From Neobacillus drentensis (GTDB lineage Bacteria > Bacillota > Bacilli > Bacillales > Cytobacillaceae): a stretch of 64,000 nucleotides of DNA. Within the stretch, counting starts at the first letter, position 1, and every line of letters begins with the position of its first letter. Position numbers and translations under genes: made by a program. The notes beneath the pieces were generated by a model. It saw only the letters and a program-made list of their open reading frames with translations, was not told the DNA's origin and did not search any database. Positions 26,010 through 33,797 of this stretch are shown piece after piece. Where the stretch lies: positions 1,602,001 through 1,666,000 of the forward strand of contig NZ_CP091110.1 in the NCBI RefSeq assembly GCF_021560175.1. The letters are read 5' to 3'.

Positions 26010-26792
26010 TTACACAGCAATTTTTTGTTGATTGAGGAACCTGCGCAGCACTTGGTTAAACCGGTCTTTTGCTTCAAGCTTGGCAAGGTGACCGGTATTC
26101 CTCAAAATAATAAATTCCGAATGGGGAATCAGTTTATGCATAGAAGCTTGAATCCAAACCGGTAATACAGAATCATACTGTCCTCCGATAATTAGAGTTG
26201 GTACCTTAATTTCGGGCAATAAAGATCGATTATTTACCTCAAGGCACATTTTTAATGATTCGAGAAAAATAAAGTGTTTTGGGCGGAAATAATGGCTAAA
26301 GGTATCCATTAAGGTTTTATTCCAGGAGTAAAGCGCCATATGCGCGAGGAATTCCGTTTGTTTTCCTGCTTTGGTAACATCCTCAAATTTTTCTTTGCGA
26401 TTATTAAATAAAAGTCTCTTTAATTTTTGGGGGAAGTAATGGAAAGTGCTAACGAGCATCAGTGACCGACAGAGGTCGGGGGCTTGGCGGTACATTTCTT
26501 GAGCAACCGCTCCACCCATTGACAGACCAAGAATGTGAGCGTTCTCAATACCAAGTTCCTTTAATAAACCTATTAAGTCCCTGGCAAAGTTGGGGATCGA
26601 AATCCCAACTGTTCTTGAACAATCCCCGTGTCCACGTAAATCTGGTATAATCAACTCGAATTGATCAGCTAACTCATACTGGTTACTCCAGCCTTCTTTG
26701 ACTTCTCCTAAACCATGAATGAGCACGAGTGGTTCCCCTTCTCCAAAATGTAAGTAGGGTACACCCAATTCACTAATTCTAGCATTTACCAT
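26010..26792 (-). CDS. Alpha/beta hydrolase beside PHA locus 2 (paralogue)
   Basis: 260 residues, closely similar by eye to the hydrolase at 7899: HGLGEVKEGWSNQYELADQF, PDLRGHGD, nucleophile GLSMGG, IGGQYDSVLPVW, NTGHLAKLEA. It is convergent with phaC copy 2 in the same way. This conserved placement is the best hint that the pair works in PHA mobilisation. The ATG follows AAAGGTGGTGTAAA. No cre-like site was seen upstream, unlike copy 1, so the two may be regulated differently. Confidence 0.75.
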   Translation of the reverse strand: MVNARISELGVPYLHFGEGEPLVLIHGLGEVKEGWSNQYELADQFELIIPDLRGHGDCSRTVGISIPNFARDLIGLLKELGIENAHILGLSMGGAVAQEMYRQAPDLCRSLMLVSTFHYFPQKLKRLLFNNRKEKFEDVTKAGKQTEFLAHMALYSWNKTLMDTFSHYFRPKHFIFLESLKMCLEVNNRSLLPEIKVPTLIIGGQYDSVLPVWIQASMHKLIPHSEFIILRNTGHLAKLEAKDRFNQVLRRFLNQQKIAV

Positions 26793-26885
26793 TTTACACC
26801 ACCTTTTCCATTTTTATCAGTTTATATCCAACATAAGTGAGTTGTAAATATCCTAATTGATTTTAATATATATTTATTTTAATGA

Positions 26886-26923
26886 TTGCCAAATATAACC
26901 TATAGGTGTAAAATACATATAGG
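26886..26923 (+). promoter_or_regulatory. phaQ promoter with overlapping palindrome
   Basis: TTGCCA (26886-26891) and TAAAAT (26909-26914), spacing 17, form a sigma-A promoter. An imperfect 25-bp inverted repeat with outer arms CCTATAGG/TATAGG (26899-26923) covers the -10 box. PhaQ of B. megaterium represses its own gene, and PadR proteins bind such palindromes, so this is the likely autoregulatory operator. Confidence 0.65.
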
Positions 26924-26938
26924 TGAGGTGATAAAGAT

Positions 26939-27373
26939 ATGGTGAACCAAGATAACCAATCAGTCAATCCATCCAAAAATTTTGTGCTGCCATTTATTTT
27001 ATTGCTTCTTAGTAAAGTATCTCTTCATGGTTATGAACTTAGCCAAAAGCTGGAGGCATTCGGTTTTAAAACTCTTGATCAAGGCAACTTATACAGGATG
27101 CTAAGACAGCTTGAAAAGGATGAACTAGTTTCATCTGAATGGGATACAACAGGCAGCGGGCCGGCTAAAAGAAGATATTCAATCACAAAAGCTGGGATTA
27201 CATACTTAAAAGGATATGCAAATCAACTTGAGACGTATCAATCCATCCTAGATCAATTCTTCAAGATGTATTCTAGTTTACTTGAGCTCTATATTCCTTC
27301 CTTTCAGAAGAAGGATCCAATAGAGAAAGTTAATAATACTAAGAGGAGGAAGAATGATGGTACAGAAAAATAA
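26939..27373 (+). CDS. phaQ: PHB-responsive repressor PhaQ (PadR family)
   Basis: 144 residues with a PadR winged-helix: LPFILLLLSKVSLHGYELSQ, then GNLYRMLRQLEKDELV and GPAKRRYSITKAG. The position directly upstream of a PhaP-like gene, with a 17-nt overlap, matches the B. megaterium phaQ-phaP pair. There PhaQ senses polymer and represses phasin expression; when granules form it is titrated off DNA. The ATG follows AGGTGAGGTGATAAAG. No second copy is seen beside PHA locus 1. Confidence 0.88.
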   Translation: MVNQDNQSVNPSKNFVLPFILLLLSKVSLHGYELSQKLEAFGFKTLDQGNLYRMLRQLEKDELVSSEWDTTGSGPAKRRYSITKAGITYLKGYANQLETYQSILDQFFKMYSSLLELYIPSFQKKDPIEKVNNTKRRKNDGTEK

Positions 27374-27929
27374 TGAAACGGTTCCTACGGAAGATTTAGT
27401 AGAATCGATACCTGTAGGTTCTTTTGTTGCTACTTTTTGGGATCAGTTTGAACAATCGGGTGAACGTGCACGACAGTTAAGGGAAAATCGAGAAGATGCT
27501 TATTTTAATGCGGTAAGAGAGGTTATTAAATTCAATAAGCAATACCGAAATTCCCTTACAGCATTATATGAGCAAGCAAGAAAGACAAATAAAGAAGTGG
27601 TTTCTGACGTGATGCAACAAATTAACGCGGGCAAAGAGAATGAGCAGGTAACTTCAGAGGACCATGAAGAGCTAAAGAACCAGTTTAAAGAAGTTACCGG
27701 ACAAATGGAAAAATTAGCGTTAACACCAGTTCGGTCCATATTCCATATTATTGATCAGTTTGAGGATAATTTTGAGAAGAATGCAGAAGCTGGTATTGCT
27801 TATAACCGTGAACGTCGAAATGCATGGGATGAAGTCCGCAAAGAATATGTTAAAAAAGCACGCAGTACACATTTAGATTTTATAGATCGAAGTAAAAATA
27901 GCTTGAAAGAGCTTGTAAAAACTCGTTAA
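27357..27929 (+). CDS. phaP: Phasin PhaP
   Basis: 190 residues from the ATG 7 nt after GAGGAGG (another ATG lies one codon earlier, too close). It is a charged, helical, signal-free protein with a low-complexity pattern typical of phasins: FWDQFEQSGERARQLRENRE and LALTPVRSIFHIIDQFEDNF. Phasins coat PHA granules and control their number and size. Its start lies inside the phaQ coding end, so translation is likely coupled. Distant similarity to the proteins at 5538 and 23583 suggests a phasin family of three in this window. Confidence 0.8.
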   Translation: MVQKNNETVPTEDLVESIPVGSFVATFWDQFEQSGERARQLRENREDAYFNAVREVIKFNKQYRNSLTALYEQARKTNKEVVSDVMQQINAGKENEQVTSEDHEELKNQFKEVTGQMEKLALTPVRSIFHIIDQFEDNFEKNAEAGIAYNRERRNAWDEVRKEYVKKARSTHLDFIDRSKNSLKELVKTR

Positions 27930-27988
27930 ATGGATGTAACACAAAGGGGAAATAACACCAGTGTTGTCAATCCTTATATCAATGTTAG

Positions 27989-28030
27989 ACCACATTCTCT
28001 TCTGAAGGAAATAGAGAGTGTGGTTTTTTA
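27989..28030 (+). terminator. Terminator after phaQ-phaP
   Basis: ACCACATTCTCT pairs with AGAGAGTGTGGT (one G-U/mismatch) followed by six T. Confidence 0.85.
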
Positions 28031-28087
28031 TCGTTTAGGAAATTATAAAATTTTCGCTTGTGGATAACTGTTAATATAAGGACTATC

Positions 28088-28212
28088 GACGTCTAGCTCC
28101 AGCGCCTAGCCCCTCGATGGTCTACAGCCACTCTGAGAATGAAGGCAAAGAACCCTTCATTCCCAGAGCGTCTTATGCTTGTTGGGGCTGTTCAAGGCGC
28201 TTGCGCTTTTGT
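28088..28212. repeat. Structured intergenic repeat element of Bacillaceae type
   Basis: A compact inverted structure. The outer arms AGCGCC-T-AGCCCC (28101-28113) pair with GGGGCT...GGCGCT (28084-28201 region, right arm 28184-28201). An inner hairpin has 15-nt arms (28131-28145 and 28154-28168, one mismatch). The opening GTCTAGCTCCAGCGCCTAGC and the closing GGCGCTTGCGCTTTT are, from memory, typical of a repeated intergenic element common in Bacillus genomes. An open frame across it is not a gene. Confidence 0.6.
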
Positions 28213-28504
28213 TCTTTTCTAACTAGGAATTTGAACGTTCTGTTACTAAAAACCATATTTTCCCTTTTGAAATATAAATGTCATATATTCATAACTTATT
28301 TGACGAAATTAAATGATATACTTCTAATTGAGATCGGATAGGATGAAATAGGGAAATGTTGATGATCGTGCCTTTACATATGAAATGAATAAAAAGTAAA
28401 CATAAATTTTTTTAGTTCTGAAAATACAGATTTATTACTAGTCTTCGATGCGGCATTTCTATTACTATAGGTAATTTGAAAAATGATGAAGGCAGGAAAA
28501 GAAA
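28213..28504 (+). promoter_or_regulatory. CwlO-like gene promoter and long leader
   Basis: TTGACG (28300-28305) and TCTAAT (28323-28328) with 17 bp spacing form a sigma-A promoter. Transcription would start near 28335, giving a leader of about 170 nt. B. subtilis cwlO also has a long 5' leader that affects mRNA stability; no known riboswitch pattern was recognised in this one. Confidence 0.55.
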
Positions 28505-29698
28505 ATGAAAAAGATAATTACAGTGCTTTCTACCTCGATTATATTAGGGATTGGCAGTATCTCTTTCCTTCCAGCTGCCCAAGCAGAGGAAACAGGCCTT
28601 AAAGGTATCCAGGAGGAGCGAACGGGAATCCAGACAGAGATAATGAAAACAGATCAGGAAATTTTTCAAGTCCAAGATGAATTGGCTAAATTATCAGAGC
28701 AAATAAAAAGAGCTAATCAAGCCATTATTGATAATAACAACATGATTACCCAGACGGAAGTAAAGGTTCAGGCTTCCGAAAAAGAAGTATACGGACTAGA
28801 ACAAGAAATAACCCTTATTAGGGATAGAATCGATAAACGCAATCAACTACTGAAAAAACGTGCCTTAGCCTTACAAGAAAATGGAGGGAATGTAAAATAT
28901 ATTAATGTTATTTTAGGTTCTGACAGTTTTGGAGACTTCGTCGGGCGTCTTCATGCTGTTGCTTCCATCGTTCAGGCTGATCAAGATCTTGTTAAACAGT
29001 ATGAAGAAGACCAGAAAGAAGTTGTAAACAAACAAGCTAAAGTTGAAAAAAAGCTAAGTGATTTAAAAGCAATGAAAATAGAGCTTGAAGGGATGCAGGC
29101 ACAAATTTTAGAACAAAAGGAAGAAAATGATGTCTTGCAAGAAGAATGGAAGCAAAAAGAGCAAGAAAAACTCTCTCAAAAAGAGAAGTTGCAACAACTA
29201 GATCAGTCGCTTGCATTAAAAGAAGGAGAGATTGGGGCTGAAAACACAAATTCTCTTACGCCGAATTCAACTCCTATTAATGCCGCAATTCCATCAACCA
29301 CTAATGAAGCAATCAATATTGTTATTCATGCTGGTGAAAAATATATCGGAAATTCAGTGTATGTTTTCGGCGGAGGAAGGAATGCCTATGATGTTTCACA
29401 AGGAAGATTTGACTGCTCTGGGTTTGTAGCATGGGCATTTGCCCAAGCCAGGATTAAAGTAGGGGCCCATACAGATATCTTGAAAAACTTGGGCAAACGG
29501 GTATCATTTAGTGAAGCACGGCCTGGTGATTTGGTTTTCTTTGATACTTATAAAATTGACGGACATGTTGGAATTTATTTAGGCAACGGGAAGTTTATTG
29601 GATCGCAAAGCAGAACTGGAATTGCGATTGCGGATATGACGAATGGATATTACCTGAAAAAATTTAACGGACGAGTAATAAGAATTATCAATAACTAA
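28505..29698 (+). CDS. CwlO-like NlpC/P60 peptidoglycan endopeptidase
   Basis: 397 residues. A signal peptide (MKKIITVLSTSIILGIGSIS, cleaved near QAEE) is followed by a long coiled coil (about 30-245), a short Thr/Pro/Ser linker, and a C-terminal NlpC/P60 domain with catalytic Cys in FDCSGFVAWA and His in DGHVGIYLG. It cuts D,L-peptide bonds of the wall, like CwlO of B. subtilis, which uses FtsEX for activation through the coiled coil. The Gly-rich start YVFGGGRNAYD is intact. A strong terminator follows. Confidence 0.88.
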   Translation: MKKIITVLSTSIILGIGSISFLPAAQAEETGLKGIQEERTGIQTEIMKTDQEIFQVQDELAKLSEQIKRANQAIIDNNNMITQTEVKVQASEKEVYGLEQEITLIRDRIDKRNQLLKKRALALQENGGNVKYINVILGSDSFGDFVGRLHAVASIVQADQDLVKQYEEDQKEVVNKQAKVEKKLSDLKAMKIELEGMQAQILEQKEENDVLQEEWKQKEQEKLSQKEKLQQLDQSLALKEGEIGAENTNSLTPNSTPINAAIPSTTNEAINIVIHAGEKYIGNSVYVFGGGRNAYDVSQGRFDCSGFVAWAFAQARIKVGAHTDILKNLGKRVSFSEARPGDLVFFDTYKIDGHVGIYLGNGKFIGSQSRTGIAIADMTNGYYLKKFNGRVIRIINN

Positions 29699-29703
29699 TA
29701 AAT

Positions 29704-29736
29704 AAAAAGAAGCGATGTTATTCGCTTCTTTTTATG
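29704..29736 (+). terminator. Terminator after the CwlO-like gene
   Basis: AAAAAGAAGCGA and its perfect complement around a 6-nt loop. Confidence 0.9.
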
Positions 29737-29839
29737 GTTTTATAGTATTTAGAATCTGTTCCAATAAGGCTTTTGTTTGTATTAATTCTTGCTCATTTTT
29801 TGGCTCCATCTCCACCACACTATTACTTCTGAAATTCAC
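29732..29839 (-). pseudogene. Possible short reading frame or relic, minus strand
   Basis: A stop-free frame ends at 29732 and its last part has a protein-like composition (SNSVVEMEPKNEQEL, LLEQILNTIKP). No good start with a ribosome binding site was found: GTG at 29839 and ATG at 29809 are weak. It may be the 3' remnant of a lost gene or a tiny protein. I do not recognise a family. Confidence 0.25.
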
Positions 29840-29901
29840 ATTAAGTTTGAGTAAATTTGAACTGTCTGTTGTAACATTATGAGCTAAGAGTTTTACATTT
29901 T

Positions 29902-29973
29902 ATGAAAAGACTTAATGCCCAAAATAGAACTGAAGTGGCAGTCAAAGCCATTCGGATGGGGATTATCGATTAA
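29902..29973 (+). pseudogene. Remnant of a LuxR/NarL-type response regulator C-terminus
   Basis: The frame reads KRLNAQNRTEVAVKAIRMGI and ends two codons later, which is the recognition-helix end of NarL/LuxR response regulators. Nothing upstream in frame looks like the rest of the protein, and a hairpin with a T run follows, as if the gene end and terminator survived a deletion. Confidence 0.5.
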
Positions 29974-29975
29974 AC

Positions 29976-30007
29976 AGGGGCTTCTCTCATTAGGGAGATG
30001 CCCTTTT
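29976..30007 (+). terminator. Terminator after the regulator remnant
   Basis: GGGCTTCTCTC pairs with GGGAGATGCCC (one mismatch) followed by TTTT; it overlaps the end of the convergent phosphodiesterase gene. Confidence 0.6.
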
Positions 30008-30821
30008 AGTGATTCAAAAAATCAGGGTAGTCACTAATGACCCCTTCAATATGAAAATGCATCAAAAAATTTACTTCATTTTTTTTTCTTATTGTCCATA
30101 CCAGCGTTTTAAAGCCATGCTGGTGAATCCTTCTAATCAGCCGTTTGTTTACCATGGTGATTTTCGGATTGACATAGGCAGCAAAGCTTAAAAAGGAGAC
30201 CAATTCTTGATTCGAGATTCCTTTACCGCTGAACCTTTTTAGTAAGACTCCAAGTTGGATGGAAGGGATTAGTTGGTGGAATCTCTTTAGTGAGTTTTGA
30301 TCAAAGGATTGAACGATCACTTGAGGCCCTTCGGCGCTTGTAAGTCCTCTGTGTAAAAGCTCATCCGCAATTTTTTTCTCAATACCAGGGTAAAGAGATG
30401 GATTTTTAATCTCCAGCAATATACCAACTTTTCCTCCAAACTCGTCTAGAAATTCATAGAATGAAGGGATCTTTTCACCACTGAATTTAGAATCAAACCA
30501 GCTGCCTGCATCCAGTGCTTGAATTTCTTTTAAAGTAAAATCCCTTACCTTTCCTTTGCCGTTTGTGGTTCGATTAACCGTTGGATCATGAATGACCACC
30601 AACTGTCCATCTTTTGTCATCTGAACATCCATTTCAATGTAATCCACACCCAGTTGCATTGCTTTATGAAAAGAAGCAAATGTATTTTCAGGGCAGTATC
30701 CGGCTGCTCCTCTATGGCCAATTTTTAAAGGAGAACGAGATTCAGAAGCACTTTTAATTCTCATTCTTTTTCGAGTTAACAATAAATAGACCCATCTCCA
30801 AATGGCTGTAGTAAATTTCAT
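30006..30821 (-). CDS. Glycerophosphodiester phosphodiesterase
   Basis: 271 residues. The catalytic signature HRGAAGYCPENTFASFHKAM (first His and Glu-Asn) is followed by YIEMDVQMTKDGQLVVIHDP with the metal-binding Glu/Asp and second His. No signal peptide is apparent; the N-terminus is basic and modestly hydrophobic. It hydrolyses glycerophosphodiesters to glycerol-3-phosphate and an alcohol, and could feed the glycerol pathway represented by glpK at the end of the window. The ATG follows GATGGAGGTAAATCTTT. Confidence 0.9.
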   Translation of the reverse strand: MKFTTAIWRWVYLLLTRKRMRIKSASESRSPLKIGHRGAAGYCPENTFASFHKAMQLGVDYIEMDVQMTKDGQLVVIHDPTVNRTTNGKGKVRDFTLKEIQALDAGSWFDSKFSGEKIPSFYEFLDEFGGKVGILLEIKNPSLYPGIEKKIADELLHRGLTSAEGPQVIVQSFDQNSLKRFHQLIPSIQLGVLLKRFSGKGISNQELVSFLSFAAYVNPKITMVNKRLIRRIHQHGFKTLVWTIRKKNEVNFLMHFHIEGVISDYPDFLNH

Positions 30822-31065
30822 AAAGATTTACCTCCATCGCCTTATTGTGAACATGGTAAGAAAAACAAAACAATTTGTCAACTGGATATCTGCCTACGTG
30901 TTTGCGGTTAAGTTATTGAACAAATATAGGTTAAGATCCTCAGGATATGAGCAAAGAATGGGCTTATTCTTTTTTTTGAGAAAAGCCTAATATGGATATG
31001 TGTCTATCGCACATTGATATCTAGGTGAATAGGATATATGGAAATCGATAAAGGAGGTAATGTAA

Positions 31066-31170
31066 ATGTCTGGTGCAGTAGGTGGCTATGGCGGCGGATT
31101 TGCCCTGCTAGTCGTATTATTCATTTTATTAATTATAATTGGAGCTTCTTGGGGTTGCGGTTTCTATTAA
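31066..31170 (+). CDS. YjcZ-like small membrane peptide
   Basis: 34 residues: a glycine-rich head (GAVGGYGGGFAL) and one hydrophobic helix ([15 protein letters not shown]), ending WGCGFY. It matches the YjcZ family of tiny Bacillus proteins linked to sporulation. The ATG follows AAGGAGGTAATGTAA. It lies 20 nt upstream of a second, longer member, so the two form a tandem pair. Confidence 0.75.
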   Translation: MSGAVGGYGGGFALLVVLFILLIIIGASWGCGFY

Positions 31171-31190
31171 GTTAGAAGGGAGGAAATAAA

Positions 31191-31334
31191 ATGTTTGGAT
31201 ACGGTGGATTCGGCTATGGCGGAGGCTGTGGCTGTGGGTACGGCGGTGGATATGGTTTTGGCGGCGGCTTTGCATTAATCGTCGTTTTATTTATCTTATT
31301 AATTATTGTAGGTGCTGCTTGCTTTAGATGGTAG
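31191..31334 (+). CDS. YjcZ-like small membrane peptide, second copy
   Basis: 47 residues with a Gly/Tyr/Cys-rich head ([18 protein letters not shown]) followed by the same [17 protein letters not shown] helix as its neighbour. The head is extended compared with the first copy. A strong GGGAGGAAATAAA site precedes the ATG. Family members are spore-associated in some Bacillus; the function is unknown. Confidence 0.75.
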   Translation: MFGYGGFGYGGGCGCGYGGGYGFGGGFALIVVLFILLIIVGAACFRW

Positions 31335-31374
31335 TAAAAAATTAAAGCGTCCTACTTAAAATATCTAACTAGTC

Positions 31375-31399
31375 AACCCGCTTGGTTATTCAAGCGGGT
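31375..31399 (-). terminator. Hairpin at the end of the DUF1232 gene
   Basis: AACCCGCTTG and CAAGCGGGT form a 9-bp stem overlapping the last codons of the minus-strand gene. There is no long U run on either side, so terminator strength is uncertain. Confidence 0.5.
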
Positions 31400-31808
31400 C
31401 TTCTAGTGGAATTGTATTAGTGCTTTTCCATTGCTCAAATTGATCCAGTTCTTTCGCTAATTTTTTTAGTGTAAAACCAATAACAGCAGCGTCATCAAAG
31501 AGGCCGAGGCCAATAATAAAATCAGGAACTAAATCAATTGGGGAAATAAAATAGAGCAGAGCACCAATTATCGTCACGATGGTACTTGGTTGAACATTCT
31601 TATATTCACCTTTAGAGTAGGCTTTTACTAAATCAACAAATAACTGTAGTTTATCCCAAGCATCCCCTAGATAGCCTTTTCTATCCGTTGCTTTTTCAAT
31701 CACCTTATGAAGTAAATCTTTTATCTTTTGGGGATTTCCAATAAATTCTTTAGCATTGTGAATGTATTTATGGTGTTCTTTTTCAATTAATTCATCATCG
31801 CTGTACAT
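31386..31808 (-). CDS. YkvA-like DUF1232 protein
   Basis: 140 residues from the ATG about 10 nt after AAAGGA; an in-frame GTG three codons earlier sits on the ribosome binding site itself. The core TIIGALLYFISPIDLVPDFI followed by LGLFDDAAVIGF is the DUF1232/YkvA signature, probably membrane-associated. The function is unknown. Confidence 0.8.
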   Translation of the reverse strand: MYSDDELIEKEHHKYIHNAKEFIGNPQKIKDLLHKVIEKATDRKGYLGDAWDKLQLFVDLVKAYSKGEYKNVQPSTIVTIIGALLYFISPIDLVPDFIIGLGLFDDAAVIGFTLKKLAKELDQFEQWKSTNTIPLEDPLE

Positions 31809-31896
31809 AGGGTTCACTTCCTTTAACGGAATTCAAACTTAGTTTACCACTAAAAATAAAATTCATTAGATATTTACCCCATAATAAAAAAACAAA

Positions 31897-31921
31897 ACCA
31901 GGTGCAGAATGTGCACCTGGT
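31897..31921 (-). terminator. Terminator of the FtsH-like protease gene
   Basis: ACCAGGTGCA/TGCACCTGGT, 10-bp perfect stem, 5-nt loop; read on the minus strand it is followed by a T-rich tract. Confidence 0.88.
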
Positions 31922-31925
31922 ACTT

Positions 31926-33653
31926 TTATGCAATAACAGCATCGTTTGTTAGGCCTGTCACGATGGTTTCTACTTCCGTTCCTTCTAATGTTTCTTTTTT
32001 TAATAATGCTTCGACTAATTGTTGATACTGTGGTTGATGGTTCCTAATCAAGGTTTCTGCTTTTTTTAAACCTTTTGCAAATAATTCCTGCATTTTGAGT
32101 TCCTTATCTTGCTTGTTAAACGTTAATGTAAACCCATCTTCAAGCATTCCAATGTCGACCATTTGTTCAATCAGATGTTTTGCCTGCTGAACGTCACCAC
32201 TTACACCGATGCTATGTTCACCAAGTAACATTCTCTCAGCCACACCACCTGCTAAGACCATTGCCACACGGTCAAGCAAGTCACTAGTTGTTGATAAATG
32301 CAATTCTTTTGGAATCGGTGCTACATAACCAAGGGCCTCACCTCGAGGTATAATCGTTGCCTTTCGAACGGAACCAGGTTTTGTTAAGGAAGCTACAATT
32401 GCATGTCCCGCTTCATGGATGGCCACTCTGCGTTTTGTGTCAAGATCCTGTAAGGATCGAGAAGTACTGCCTAATATCGTCCGGTCAAGAGCGTAATCCA
32501 GGTCCTGTTTAGCTATTACCTCATGGCCGTTTCTAACCGCACGTCTTGAGGCTGTTTCAAAAAGAGACTGCAGCTCAGCACCGGAGAATCCAGAGGTACT
32601 TTCTGCTAAATCATCAAGGGATGCAAACACATCTTTTGCAAGCGCCTTTCCTTTCGTATGAATCTCGATAATTTCTCTTCTTCCTTTTGTATCTGGTAGA
32701 GATACATGGAAGGAGAAATCAATACGTCCAGGACGAAGGAAGGCTTCATCCAGCATATCTTTTCTATTGGTAGCTGCTATAAATAAAATACCATCGTTAG
32801 AATGGCCGCCATCAAGCTGAACAAGCAGTTCAGTTAAGGTTTTTTCTGCTTCTTCGCCTCCATGAGCCTTACGTTTGCCAGCAAGTGCGTCTACTTCATC
32901 AATAAAGATTACTGCGGGTGCTTGTTTACGGGCTGCTTGAAAAAGAGAGCGAACCCGGCTTGCGCCAACGCCAACAAAAAGTTCATTGAATGCTGACCCG
33001 CTTGCAGAGAAGAAGGCTGCATCTATTTCCCGTGCCATGGCTTGAGCTAATAGTGTTTTACCGGTCCCAGGGGGTCCATATAAAAGAATTCCTTTCGGGG
33101 GCTTTATTCCCAGTTTAAGCGCTCGTTCAGGTTCTTTTATAGTGGATAAAGTCTGAAAAATTTCCTCTTTCATTTCAGCTCCAATTCCTCCAACATCGTC
33201 TAAACTGATAGAAGGAAGAGGGCGTGACTTGGCGACACTATTTTTCATCGAGTTACCTAGGCCAAAGCCGCCCTTTGTTTTTTGCAGAGCAACAGCAGCA
33301 CCGGCAAGTAAAACAATTACTCCGCCCAGCATCCACTTACCGTATCGGCTGCCGGTCGTATAGGTGTAATTAATATTGTACTTTTCAACAAGTTTCTCGA
33401 TCACTTGACTGTTTGGAGGTATATGGGATACATATTCGTTACCGCCTGCTTTTATATACAGGCTTCCGTCCGCTTGTTCAGTGAGCGTAACGGCCTTACC
33501 ATTTTGCGCTTGAATCGTTTTCTCCACAGAAGAGAAAGGAATCGCGATTTCCTTATGAGTTGTTTGAATGTACCAAATCAAACCTGAAATGACTATAATG
33601 AACGCTGTAATCAGCGGAATAAACTTTGAAACTATCTTTTTACTTTTATTCAA
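31926..33653 (-). CDS. FtsH-like membrane AAA metalloprotease
   Basis: 575 residues. Two transmembrane helices (about 11-28 and 108-123) flank a small external domain. An AAA module has Walker A GPPGTGKT (193-200), Walker B FIDEVDAL and a second-region-of-homology segment NRKDMLDEAFLRPGRID, followed by a zinc protease domain with HEAGH (413-417). Housekeeping FtsH is usually longer, about 640 residues, so this looks like a shorter second paralogue. The start is TTG after GAGGAG. It probably degrades membrane or misfolded proteins. It is transcribed alone. Confidence 0.88.
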   Translation of the reverse strand: MNKSKKIVSKFIPLITAFIIVISGLIWYIQTTHKEIAIPFSSVEKTIQAQNGKAVTLTEQADGSLYIKAGGNEYVSHIPPNSQVIEKLVEKYNINYTYTTGSRYGKWMLGGVIVLLAGAAVALQKTKGGFGLGNSMKNSVAKSRPLPSISLDDVGGIGAEMKEEIFQTLSTIKEPERALKLGIKPPKGILLYGPPGTGKTLLAQAMAREIDAAFFSASGSAFNELFVGVGASRVRSLFQAARKQAPAVIFIDEVDALAGKRKAHGGEEAEKTLTELLVQLDGGHSNDGILFIAATNRKDMLDEAFLRPGRIDFSFHVSLPDTKGRREIIEIHTKGKALAKDVFASLDDLAESTSGFSGAELQSLFETASRRAVRNGHEVIAKQDLDYALDRTILGSTSRSLQDLDTKRRVAIHEAGHAIVASLTKPGSVRKATIIPRGEALGYVAPIPKELHLSTTSDLLDRVAMVLAGGVAERMLLGEHSIGVSGDVQQAKHLIEQMVDIGMLEDGFTLTFNKQDKELKMQELFAKGLKKAETLIRNHQPQYQQLVEALLKKETLEGTEVETIVTGLTNDAVIA

Positions 33654-33797
33654 CTCTCTTCATCTCCTCTAATAGAGTAATATAATTATTATAAAGCTAT
33701 TTCCAGAAAAATGGATGTGGGAATCGGTGGAAGAAAGAAAAGCGTTAATAGCTATAAAAAACACACCAGCCTAAAAAAATGGATTGTGTAAATATCA

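Noticed and set aside
28117..28341. Open frame of 74 codons
   Set aside because: It crosses the inverted arms of the intergenic repeat and has no ribosome binding site; the sequence is explained by the repeat.
28335..28504. c-di-AMP (ydaO) riboswitch ahead of the CwlO-like gene
   Set aside because: A long leader and an NlpC/P60 gene raised the idea, but I could not find the conserved ydaO core sequences.
30802..30990. 62-codon plus-strand frame opposite the phosphodiesterase start
   Set aside because: No ribosome binding site, overlaps the antisense gene start and promoter, and composition is not protein-like.
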